Source: Clostridia bacterium (GTDB taxonomy: Bacteria > Bacillota > Clostridia > Oscillospirales > Acutalibacteraceae). Taken from it: a DNA stretch of 45,577 bases. The notes under the pieces are model-generated. The model worked only from the letters and a program-made list of their open reading frames with translations. It made no database searches and was not told where the DNA came from. Both the position numbers and the translations under genes were made by a program. Of this stretch, positions 1 to 7,554 are shown one piece after another. Within the stretch, counting starts at the first letter, position 1; each line of letters starts with the position of its first letter. The stretch is taken from contig JAFQKF010000029.1 in NCBI GenBank assembly GCA_017397105.1, forward strand, positions 1 through 45,577, in the 5' to 3' direction.

Positions 1-138
1 CACCGAAAAGGTCGCAGTTTTGATTCAGCGGAGCGTTTCTTTTATGAAGCCATACTGACGTATGGCGAAGAAAAAAACGCTTCGATGGGTCGGAAATCCG
101 ACCTTTGCGGCGTATTTAGTTCGAATGCAGTCACTCTA
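1..138. repeat. Partial copy of a MITE-like repeat element, identical to the window's right end
   Basis: These 138 bases are identical to 45440-45577. They are the distal half of the element described at 45298-45577 and end in its inverted-repeat terminus AGTCACTCTA. Visible secondary structure includes an imperfect long stem at 33-80 closed by GCCATAC-TGAC-GTATGGC (49-66), and a perfect GGTCGG-AAAT-CCGACC hairpin at 88-103. The element terminus lies only 10 bases from the stop codon of the minus-strand HD-domain gene, so it may also act in 3'-end formation. The left half of this copy is outside the window, or the identity reflects an assembly overlap at a repeat. Confidence 0.8.
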
Positions 139-148
139 ATCAAAGTAT

Positions 149-712
149 TCATTCTTTAACTCCTATCTGAAGCTCGTCTGCGTATTCTTTCATAGCTTCA
201 ATGCAGATGGTTGCAACCTCTTTTACTTCCATACCGAGCATTTCACAGCCCTGCTTTATGAGCTCACGGTTGCATTTTGCGGCAAACTTTTTATCCTTGA
301 ATTTTTTCATAAAGCTTGAAATTTCCATATCCGTGATGCCTGCGGGGCGCATCCTTGCGGCTGCCTGAATGATACCTGTAAGCTCATCGACGGTAAAAAG
401 CGATTTTTCCATATTTGTCAAGGGCTCAACGTCGTTTCTCAGGGTGTAGCCGTGGGAGAGGATTGCACGGATTTCATCCTCGGAAACACCTGCATTTGCG
501 AGCGGGTCTGCGGTGTGAGCAAGATGCTCGTCGGGGTGCTGCTCATAGTCGTAATCGTGCAGATATCCTATTGCCATCCAGTGCTCTTTATCTTCGCCGA
601 AATGCTCCGCGAGTCCGCCCATGGCTACCATAACGTTTTTTGCGTGCAGAATAAGGTGAGGCTCGGTTGTGGTTGAGGCAAGAAGCTCTTTTGCTCTGTC
701 TAAAGTCAGCAT
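149..712 (-). CDS. HD-domain family protein (putative metal-dependent hydrolase)
   Basis: This 187-residue protein resembles the stand-alone HD-superfamily proteins common in Firmicutes. The HD signature is H52-D53 (GYLHDYDYEQHP), with an upstream His at about residue 23 (LILHAKNV), a later LSHGY His and an Asp in TVDELTG, the usual order of metal ligands. Members of this superfamily are metal-dependent phosphohydrolases, but the substrate here cannot be named. I chose the start at 712 because AAGGAG sits 8-13 bases upstream; the longer reading to 790 has no ribosome site and would add a nonconserved AT-rich leader. The gene is monocistronic, and its 3' end abuts the repeat element at 1-138. 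Confidence 0.8.
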   Translation of the reverse strand: MLTLDRAKELLASTTTEPHLILHAKNVMVAMGGLAEHFGEDKEHWMAIGYLHDYDYEQHPDEHLAHTADPLANAGVSEDEIRAILSHGYTLRNDVEPLTNMEKSLFTVDELTGIIQAAARMRPAGITDMEISSFMKKFKDKKFAAKCNRELIKQGCEMLGMEVKEVATICIEAMKEYADELQIGVKE

Positions 713-788
713 TTTATTTTCTCCTTTATTTGTGTATGGAATAATTATAATTGTGATAAATCGCCGTGTCAATATCGGCTTATAAATC

Positions 789-818
789 AAGCGGCTGCCT
801 TTTTACGGACAGCCGCTT
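789..818 (-). terminator. Hairpin between two minus-strand genes
   Basis: AAGCGGCTG (789-797) pairs perfectly with CAGCCGCTT (810-818). It lies just downstream of the lipoprotein gene at 825-1676 when read on the minus strand. The following U-tract is weak (GATTTATA), so it may be a poor terminator or an mRNA 3'-end stabiliser. Confidence 0.55.
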
Positions 819-824
819 GTGAGC

Positions 825-1676
825 TTAATATGTGATTGTGTAATCTTTTACGAACGTTAAGCCTACGCTTGCATCGTGTGTGCCTAAAAGATTGACTGTG
901 ATATCAAGGAGAAGGGGCACGGAGTATGTTATGTGCTCAACCTTGCCGCTTGCTTTATCAATAATTGCGGTAACCTCGCAGTTGTAATACTTCGTTGTGA
1001 ATTTTTCAACAAAAGATACCTTATCAGAAACCTCGCCTGCTTCGATTATATCGCATACGGAGCCTACACCTTTGCCTGTGACGGGATTTGATTCGTCCTT
1101 GAGCTTTATATAAATTACGTAGCTGTCACCCTTATCGGTGAGGGTGGCTTTTTCAACCGCATCGGGAGTCAGGCGGCTGACGTAATTCTGGTTGGGGACG
1201 ATGAATTCCGAAGTGATTTCTTCCCTTGTTGAGTAAACTATCGGCTCGGTATCATCCTTAAGGAACGTTTCCATAAGGCTTTTTGCGGTTGAGTCAAGTC
1301 CTGCAGGTACTACAAGATTTTCGGTATCCGCAATGCGTCTTTCGTAGTTTTTAACTACCTTTGAAGCTTCGGGCTTGATTCTGTTTGCGCTTTCATTAAA
1401 AAACTCAACGATTTCGGGGATTGTCTGCGGCAAAGCCTCGCCTTCGGTTGTTTCTTCGGCAGTAAGAGAGGTTGACTCTTCAACAGCAGACGTTGACTGA
1501 ATCTGAGAGGTTTGCATTTCGGTGGTTTCAGCCTGAGTCTGTGAAACAGTTTGAAATGCAGCGGTGGTTTCGGGGGTGTCGGCTTGTTCTTTTTTGCCGC
1601 ATCCTGCAAAAATCAGGATAAGTGCAAAAGTGAATGCGCACACGGCAGCCGTAACGGAGAATTTTCCTTTTGCCAT
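825..1676 (-). CDS. Secreted lipoprotein of unknown function
   Basis: This is a 283-residue protein with an N-terminal signal peptide and a lipobox FAGC, Cys26 being the predicted lipidation site. A low-complexity Thr/Ser/Gln/Glu linker follows (about residues 30-80), then a globular domain with no motif I recognise. It should be anchored on the outer face of the membrane. An AAAGGAG site precedes ATG 1676. It starts only 18 bases after the GH2 gene stop, so the two are probably co-transcribed. Similar signal-plus-Thr-rich-linker architectures occur in three other proteins of this window (8531-10723, 13837-14871 and 25123-25932), suggesting a species-typical style of surface anchoring. Confidence 0.75.
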   Translation of the reverse strand: MAKGKFSVTAAVCAFTFALILIFAGCGKKEQADTPETTAAFQTVSQTQAETTEMQTSQIQSTSAVEESTSLTAEETTEGEALPQTIPEIVEFFNESANRIKPEASKVVKNYERRIADTENLVVPAGLDSTAKSLMETFLKDDTEPIVYSTREEITSEFIVPNQNYVSRLTPDAVEKATLTDKGDSYVIYIKLKDESNPVTGKGVGSVCDIIEAGEVSDKVSFVEKFTTKYYNCEVTAIIDKASGKVEHITYSVPLLLDITVNLLGTHDASVGLTFVKDYTITY

Positions 1677-1694
1677 AAAACTACCTCTCCTTTA

Positions 1695-3977
1695 TTATTT
1701 CTTGGGTTTCTTTACCTTGTTGAGCATAGCGTTGATTTCGAGAATCTGCTCCTTGGTGAATTTGCCGCCGAGCATTGAGAATACACGCTTTACGGTGAAG
1801 CCCTTCGCCATGCCGTATACGTTTTTAATCATACTTAAGTTGAGCTGGAAGCCCGCAACCTCAAGGGCGCCACCCTTCTTTTTATCCGCACTGTCTTTGG
1901 GTTTGGAGGAGGTCATGGCGTTTTTGAGCTTGAGAAGGATTTTAACAGTGGCGATCTTGCCGCCGAAGGTGGACATGATATCGCCTATGGTATCGTTGAT
2001 TGAATATCTGCCGTCGGGGGTATTGATTTCAAACCAGTTGATTACTCCGCCTTCTTCTTTCATGATGTAGGCTTCGTTGGGAGTATCAACCTTACGGATT
2101 ACGCCCGAATCCTCAAGGTCGCCTGCCTTGACGGTGAGTGCGGTTTCACCCTCATTCTTAACGTCAAAATAAAAGAAGGGATACTTGCCCTTAGTCTGCT
2201 TGCCAACGCTTACGCCGTTTGCGAAAAGCTCAACCTCGGCGCAGTTGGAATAAACGGTAACCTTTGTTGTATCCTCAACTCTGTCCACGTAGCGCTTGCC
2301 GCAAAGATGAACCATGGGCTTATCGGAAAGCCAGGCCTGATAAGCGTAGAAGGAATCCTTTTTATACTTTCTGTCAAAGGTAACAAGACCCTTGTGATTC
2401 ATTCCGTTTTCTCCGCCTTCTGCACGGGCATCGGCAGCAAAGTCAAACATATTCCATACGTGAGTTGCCCAGAGATAGGGACGGTCGGCAATCTGCTTTA
2501 TAAGCTCTTCGTGGTAATAAGCCTGATATTCCTCGGTGTAGTCGCCCTGGACGGGGGTGGAGGTATGCCAATCGAGCGCTTCGCAGCCGTATTCGCTTAT
2601 GCCGATAGGCTTCTTGGGGTATTTCTTATGGAAATCGTCAAACCACGGACCGTTCATTTCTGTTGAACCGCCGTACCAGCCGAAATAGTGATTATAGGAA
2701 AGCACGTCACTTATGTGAGCGTATTCGGCATCTATTGCGCACATTGAAACGGCGGCAACGGTGGTGGGTCTGGTTTTGTCCATATCGTGGCAAAGCTCGT
2801 TGAGTTTTTTATGGTTTCTGATAAGGTCGGGGTCGGAAGCGCCTGCAATGGTGATTTCGTTTGAAAGACCCCATACTACGATTGAGGGGTGATTGTAATT
2901 CTGAACGATGAGCTCCTTCATCTGTGAAACGGTGTTATCGTAACCGCCGGACATATGCCTTGAAATATAGGGGATTTCAGCCCAGAGTACAAGACCTGCT
3001 TCGTCGCAAAGGTCATAGAAAACCTGAGAGTGCTGGTAGTGGGCAAGGCGTACCGTGGTAGCGCCTACCTCAAGGATAAGGTCAAGGTCCTCCTTGTGAT
3101 GCTCAGGGAGAAGAGCGTTGCCTATGCCGGGTCTGTCCTGATGACGGGAAACACCTCTGAGGGGATATTCCCTGCCGTTGAGGATAAAGCCCTTGTCGGG
3201 GTCGATTTTAAAAGTACGGCAGCCGAAGCGGGTTGAAATCTCATCAACCTCTTCGCCCTTGTAAATAAGGGTTGCTTTTGCGGTGTAAAGATAGGGGTCA
3301 CGGCGGCCGTCCCAGAGGTGAACGTTTTTGATTTCAAATTCAGCGTCATCGTCACCGTCCTCGGTTCTGGAGGCTATAACCTGACCGTCTGCAATGATTT
3401 CATATCTTACCTTGCAATCGTCGTCATCCTTGATGAAGGTTTTGATTTCGATTTCAGCATCATTACCCTTGATTTCGGGTGTTACCATGATGGAGGGAGA
3501 GCCGTAGTAATCAAGGTCAAAGTGCTTTTTGGCCACACCTATAAGGCTTACGTCACGGTAAATTCCGCCGTAGAAGGTAAAGTCCGCATTCTGGGGGTAA
3601 ACCTTATCGTTAGGGGAATTGTCAACGGCAACGGCGAGGATATTCTCGGGCTTCACGTCCTCAATTTTTGCCCTGAAGGTTGAGTATCCGCCGTGATGCT
3701 CTGCAATTTTTTTGCCGTTCCAGAAAACCTCGCAGGAGGAGTTGACACCGTCAAAAGCAACGTAGAGTTCTTCACCTGCAGGAAGATCGTCGGCCTTTAA
3801 GGACTTTGCAAAATAGCAGGTTCCTCTGTAATAATCGTTGCCGCCGTCCTGACCGTCAGTGCCGTTCCAGGTGTAGGGGAGATTGATTTCATCCCAGCCT
3901 GAGGGCAGGGCGGAGGGGGCGTTCTTTGCGTTTTTTGAAAAGAGCCACTGAGCGTTTATGTTCTTTACAGTTCTCAT
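1695..3977 (-). CDS. Glycoside hydrolase family 2 (beta-galactosidase/beta-glucuronidase type)
   Basis: This 760-residue protein has the GH2 order: an N-terminal jelly-roll sugar-binding domain (about 1-145, with LPYTWNGTDGQDGG and YYRGTCYF), an immunoglobulin-like domain (about 150-265), then the TIM barrel. The acid/base Glu is about E374 in VVWGLSNE and the nucleophile Glu about E462 in GISEYG. There is no signal peptide, so it should be cytoplasmic and act on imported beta-glycosides; the exact sugar cannot be read from sequence. After an Ig-like domain it carries an unusual Lys-rich tail of roughly 100 residues (see findings). GGAGG precedes ATG 3977. It is the first gene of an operon with the downstream lipoprotein. 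Confidence 0.9.
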   Translation of the reverse strand: MRTVKNINAQWLFSKNAKNAPSALPSGWDEINLPYTWNGTDGQDGGNDYYRGTCYFAKSLKADDLPAGEELYVAFDGVNSSCEVFWNGKKIAEHHGGYSTFRAKIEDVKPENILAVAVDNSPNDKVYPQNADFTFYGGIYRDVSLIGVAKKHFDLDYYGSPSIMVTPEIKGNDAEIEIKTFIKDDDDCKVRYEIIADGQVIASRTEDGDDDAEFEIKNVHLWDGRRDPYLYTAKATLIYKGEEVDEISTRFGCRTFKIDPDKGFILNGREYPLRGVSRHQDRPGIGNALLPEHHKEDLDLILEVGATTVRLAHYQHSQVFYDLCDEAGLVLWAEIPYISRHMSGGYDNTVSQMKELIVQNYNHPSIVVWGLSNEITIAGASDPDLIRNHKKLNELCHDMDKTRPTTVAAVSMCAIDAEYAHISDVLSYNHYFGWYGGSTEMNGPWFDDFHKKYPKKPIGISEYGCEALDWHTSTPVQGDYTEEYQAYYHEELIKQIADRPYLWATHVWNMFDFAADARAEGGENGMNHKGLVTFDRKYKKDSFYAYQAWLSDKPMVHLCGKRYVDRVEDTTKVTVYSNCAEVELFANGVSVGKQTKGKYPFFYFDVKNEGETALTVKAGDLEDSGVIRKVDTPNEAYIMKEEGGVINWFEINTPDGRYSINDTIGDIMSTFGGKIATVKILLKLKNAMTSSKPKDSADKKKGGALEVAGFQLNLSMIKNVYGMAKGFTVKRVFSMLGGKFTKEQILEINAMLNKVKKPKK

Positions 3978-4080
3978 AATTAACCTCCGTAACTTTAAAA
4001 ATTATATTACATATCATTGTATATTATTTGAAGCTTTTTTGCAATACCGCTTATTATTTTGCACCAAAGAAAAATTAAAA

Positions 4081-4098
4081 CCGCCGCAAAAGCGGCGG
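4081..4098 (-). terminator. Rho-independent terminator of the 510-residue gene
   Basis: CCGCCGC-AAAA-GCGGCGG is a perfect 7-bp GC stem. On the minus strand it is followed by TTTTAATTTTT, a classical intrinsic terminator just after the stop at 4110. Confidence 0.9.
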
Positions 4099-4109
4099 CT
4101 GATTGGTTG

Positions 4110-5642
4110 TTATATCTGCGTAAAGCTTTCACCGTCTTTTGAAATCTTAAGACGGATGAGTTTGTCTGCAAAGCGCATTGTGATTTCGTCTTTTTTGCCG
4201 AGCAGAGGGGCAAGACTTTTTCTGAGCTTTTTCTTTGCGAAATTTTTTGTAACTATATAGCGACCTTTGCCGTGGGGAATTTCACAAACGTCGCCTTTAA
4301 CCTTATTTACAAGCTCTTTTGGCAGAAAGCGTTTGCTTGTTACGGCGGTAAGTCCGTTTTCTTTTACAAGCTCATCAACCGATTTAAGCGTTTCGGGGCT
4401 GATGTGATATCCGCAAAGGAAGCAGAGCTTGAGAGAGGTGAGCTTATCCTTTGTAACTCTGTCGTCAAAAACGGCGGCTCCGTTCATAGTGGCAAAGGAG
4501 CGGTGCTTTCTGAGTGAGCGCAGGCACACTCTGTGCCAGGTGAGAGCCTTGTTGCCGAGCTCGCCGTGGGTGATAAGATTGAATGCCTTAATCCATTCCT
4601 TGGCGCGGTAATCAGGCTTTATTCTTTTATTGCCGAAGAGCATATACCGCCACGCAACGGGGTCGCCCTGACCCCAGTACGTGTCATCATAGCGGATAAT
4701 TCCGATTTCGGGTTTGTAATCATTAAACGTATAGCTGCGTTGTTTTCCTCGGTATTCCTCGGTGAAGCGGCTGAACTGTTTGCCGTAATCGTTATAATAC
4801 GGATTGCCCTGTTCATCCCTTGAAACCATTGCGTTTGCGTGCTCAACGTAAACCCTGTTCACGCCGGCAAGGTAAGCAAAAATAAGATTGTGATACATCT
4901 CATTGACCGAGTGACCGGGGAAAGTCATGTTAAACCATAAGTCAACGCAGTTCCACAGTTCGGTGCCATATTCGAGGGCGGCGCCCACCGCAATGGCAAA
5001 CTGGATATTCGAGCTGCTTTCTTTCTGAGATTTGAAGTTGGGGGTTATGCCTGCACGTGCAAAGGTGTGGTACAAAACGGGGAAAACGTGCTCGCCTGCA
5101 AACGAAGGTGCCCCTGATGATTTGATATAATCGGCATATTCCTTGAATTGCTTTGCGCACAGCTCACCCTGCTCAACTATATCGGTGTTTTCACTCGGCG
5201 GAAAAAGAGGGAGCACTTTTCTGAACTTGCTTGCAAGAGTGATTGAAATGTTGCGGTTGATAAGTGCGTGCTCAAATTCATCATACATTATTCCGAGGAA
5301 ACTCTTTCCTCCCGTGAAAGAACGGATATATTCTTCGGGCAGATTGAGGCGGTGAGTGCCGTCGGGGCGGTTTGCCCAGTCATACCCGTCGGAGGATTTG
5401 ATGTCTGCCTCGAAATTCTGAGCCTCAAAGTTTGCGATAAAATCTATTCCTCGCGCATCAAAGTATTCAACTGCGTCCCTTGCGTGGTTGCACTCTTCCT
5501 CTACCGTGCCGCCCATGGGCATATGGCACAGAACAAAGTCCACGCCTTTGCCGTGATTTGCGGGGGCATCAAAAGCGAAGGATTTATTAAGATGATCGTT
5601 CCAAGAGGTGTTGTATCCGATTTTAAGAATATTGGAATCCAT
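4110..5642 (-). CDS. Unassigned 510-residue protein, possibly a TIM-barrel glycosidase
   Basis: I do not recognise the family. The protein has no signal peptide or membrane segment. Segments such as GIDFIANFEAQNF (about 90-100), FLGIMYDEFEHAL (about 115-127), LWFNMTFPG and VNRVYVEHANAM look like successive beta-strand ends of a TIM barrel with acidic residues (Glu/Asp) at the strand C-termini, as in glycoside hydrolases. This is inference from pattern, not a motif match. The C-terminal part is Lys/Arg-rich with a beta-rich ending. GGAGGG precedes ATG 5642. It lies upstream of the GH2 gene on the same strand but is separated from it by a strong terminator, so the two are probably separate transcripts with a related carbohydrate role. 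Confidence 0.7.
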   Translation of the reverse strand: MDSNILKIGYNTSWNDHLNKSFAFDAPANHGKGVDFVLCHMPMGGTVEEECNHARDAVEYFDARGIDFIANFEAQNFEADIKSSDGYDWANRPDGTHRLNLPEEYIRSFTGGKSFLGIMYDEFEHALINRNISITLASKFRKVLPLFPPSENTDIVEQGELCAKQFKEYADYIKSSGAPSFAGEHVFPVLYHTFARAGITPNFKSQKESSSNIQFAIAVGAALEYGTELWNCVDLWFNMTFPGHSVNEMYHNLIFAYLAGVNRVYVEHANAMVSRDEQGNPYYNDYGKQFSRFTEEYRGKQRSYTFNDYKPEIGIIRYDDTYWGQGDPVAWRYMLFGNKRIKPDYRAKEWIKAFNLITHGELGNKALTWHRVCLRSLRKHRSFATMNGAAVFDDRVTKDKLTSLKLCFLCGYHISPETLKSVDELVKENGLTAVTSKRFLPKELVNKVKGDVCEIPHGKGRYIVTKNFAKKKLRKSLAPLLGKKDEITMRFADKLIRLKISKDGESFTQI

Positions 5643-6203
5643 AAGTCCCTCCGATGAAATTATAGATAAATAATAATATCAATTCGGAAAAAAGTCAACA
5701 ATGCCTGATTCTGACATCCGTATGCAGAGTATGCAAGGCTTGTACGGGCTTTTTATGTTGCAGTGAAAAACATATATATAATGTAATAAAATAAAAGTAA
5801 ATATATAGTAAAAATAAAAGGAAAATTATGGATTGGTTTTTTTGCTTAAAAATTGGTGCCGTTTATAGTAGAAAAGCAACAAAAATAATTCTAAAATAGA
5901 AAGATAACGCCATTTTAACCGTTTTGTAACCATTTGTAACTTTTTTATGTTTTTCACAAAAAGGGATGAATATTGATTGCATAAAAATTGGGGTTGGATG
6001 AATAATATTCATTTTTCAAGTTTTTTTGGCAAAAAGAGGCTTGCGTTGATTGTACAAAGTGCACAAAAAATGCATTCAAAAAAATTTGACAAATTACAAA
6101 ATTGTCACTATAATACGCCATGCAAAAGGAAATCGGGCGAAATGCATCCAAAAACGGAAAGTATCGCATCAAAACTACTAATGCAAATTAAGGAGAATTT
6201 TTC
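5643..6203. other. AT-rich divergent intergenic region
   Basis: This 561-base region separates the divergent genes at 5642 (minus) and 6204 (plus). It is very AT-rich and contains the strong promoter at 6086-6114. The rest includes A/T tracts and a 23-codon ORF at 5828-5899 that I do not consider supported. I see no riboswitch or tRNA. Confidence 0.6.
6086..6114 (+). promoter_or_regulatory. Consensus sigma-A promoter of the 3D/G5 gene
   Basis: TTGACA (6086-6091), a 17-base spacer and TATAAT (6109-6114) match the consensus exactly at both hexamers. Transcription should begin near 6121, giving a leader of about 80 bases before ATG 6204, with AAGGAG at about 6189-6194. Confidence 0.9.
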
Positions 6204-7463
6204 ATGTTCAGCAAGATAAGAGTGGAGCTTAAGCACAATATAAGTTTCCGAATCGTAACTGCTATTGTTACATTCCTCTTTGTGTGCTCAGTTACCGTTA
6301 CTGCGTTTGCTGCATCGGCAGGTATAATGAAGGTAACAGTTGCAGACGGCTCCCGAGTAATTGAGATAGCTACCAGAAGTGACGACCCTGAAGAAATCGT
6401 CACCGAGGCAGGTCTTAAGCTTGCCGCTAATGATGAACTCGATTTATCCGCATTTGACGAGGAAGAAGGCGGAACAATCAAGATTCTCAGAGCGAAGACC
6501 CTGAGAGTTGTTGATGAAAACGATGTAATGTACTGCATCGGTTATTCCACGGTAGGCAACACCCTCAAAAACAGCGGCGTTGCACTTAACGAAATGGATG
6601 AAACCAGCATTTCACTTGAGGAGAATCTTTCCTCGGGTATGCAGGTTGTTATCAAAAGAGCGTTTAAGGTAACCGTTGAGGTTGACGGTGAGCAGACTGA
6701 CGTTTACACCACGGGTGCTACGGTTGAAGAAGTGCTCGAAAAGGCCGGTGTTGACGTAAGCGAAGATGATAAAATCAGCCACAAATCATCAACTCCCCTT
6801 GTAGATGAAGCGGTAATTACCGTAGGCCGTGTTGAGTACAAGGAAAGAGTTGAAACCGAATCCTATTCTTATGAAACCGTAACCAAAACAACCGACGAGC
6901 TCTACGAAGGCGAGAGCGAGGTTGTAACAAAGGGTGTTGACGGAATCAAGGAAGTAACTTACAGCGATAAGTATGTTGACGGTGAGTTCATGTCAACAGA
7001 GGTTATTGATGAAGAGGTTGTTAAGGAAGCGGTTGACGAAGTTGTTAAAATCGGCTCCAAGAAGCGTCCTGCCCTCGTTGAATTCAAGGACGGAGTAGTT
7101 CCTATTTCAGACCTTGCAACTCCCTCTTACGTTGAGCTTGACGATAACAGACTCCCCGTTGAGTACGTTGATTATTACGAAGGCGAATCCACCGCATATT
7201 CAGGTGACCATTCAACAGCATCCGGCAGAAAGCCCTGCCAGGGTCACGTAGCTGTTGACCCCAAAATGTTCCCCTATGGCACAGAGCTTTATATAGTTTC
7301 GCTTGACGGTAACTATATTTACGGCTACTGCATTGCTGCGGATACAGGCGGATTTGTAAACAACTCAAACACATTGGTAGACCTTTATCTCGATACTGAC
7401 GATATGTGCTACGAATGGGGCAGAAGAGACGTTGCCATTTACGTTATCTCCTATCCCGATTAA
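6204..7463 (+). CDS. Cell-wall protein with DUF348, G5 and 3D domains (YabE/Rpf-like)
   Basis: This 419-residue exported protein begins with a signal/anchor segment (about 15-37). It has DUF348 (ubiquitin-like) repeats at roughly 40-75 and 150-205, a G5 domain (about 210-285) with the alternating pattern YKERVETESYSYETV, and a C-terminal 3D domain (about 325-419). The 3D domain shows its Asp residues in AADTGG and DLYLDTDD, plus GTELYIV and CGYC-like Cys. 3D domains share the double-psi barrel of MltA lytic transglycosylases, and G5/DUF348 domains bind wall or lipid II-type ligands. A role in peptidoglycan remodelling or resuscitation is therefore likely; the cleavage chemistry is inferred. 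It is monocistronic with its own promoter and terminator. Confidence 0.88.
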   Translation: MFSKIRVELKHNISFRIVTAIVTFLFVCSVTVTAFAASAGIMKVTVADGSRVIEIATRSDDPEEIVTEAGLKLAANDELDLSAFDEEEGGTIKILRAKTLRVVDENDVMYCIGYSTVGNTLKNSGVALNEMDETSISLEENLSSGMQVVIKRAFKVTVEVDGEQTDVYTTGATVEEVLEKAGVDVSEDDKISHKSSTPLVDEAVITVGRVEYKERVETESYSYETVTKTTDELYEGESEVVTKGVDGIKEVTYSDKYVDGEFMSTEVIDEEVVKEAVDEVVKIGSKKRPALVEFKDGVVPISDLATPSYVELDDNRLPVEYVDYYEGESTAYSGDHSTASGRKPCQGHVAVDPKMFPYGTELYIVSLDGNYIYGYCIAADTGGFVNNSNTLVDLYLDTDDMCYEWGRRDVAIYVISYPD

Positions 7464-7473
7464 TGAGGAATAT

Positions 7474-7507
7474 AGCTGTCCTGCTAAGAAGCGGGGCAGC
7501 TTTTTTT
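7474..7507 (+). terminator. Rho-independent terminator of the 3D/G5 gene
   Basis: A 10-11 bp stem (AGCTGTCCTGC with GCGGGGCAGCT, two G-U wobbles) is followed by seven T residues. Confidence 0.9.
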
Positions 7508-7513
7508 ATGAAA

Positions 7514-7549
7514 AAACTCCCGATTTACGTTTCCGTAAGTCGGGAGTTT
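7514..7549 (-). terminator. Terminator of the GH43-like gene
   Basis: A 16-bp stem (AAACTCCCGATTTACG with CGTAAGTCGGGAGTTT, one mismatch) around a TTTC loop. On the minus strand it is followed by TTTTTT. It faces the plus-strand terminator at 7474-7507, isolating two convergent genes. Confidence 0.85.
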
Positions 7550-7554
7550 CTGCA

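Noticed and set aside
5758-5782. TTGCAG / TATAAT pair as a promoter
   Set aside because: The spacer is only 13 bases; the consensus promoter at 6086-6114 is far better.
5828-5899. 23-codon ORF with AAAGGA upstream in the AT-rich leader of the 3D/G5 gene
   Set aside because: Very short, product resembles translated AT-rich DNA and there is no promoter or terminator of its own.
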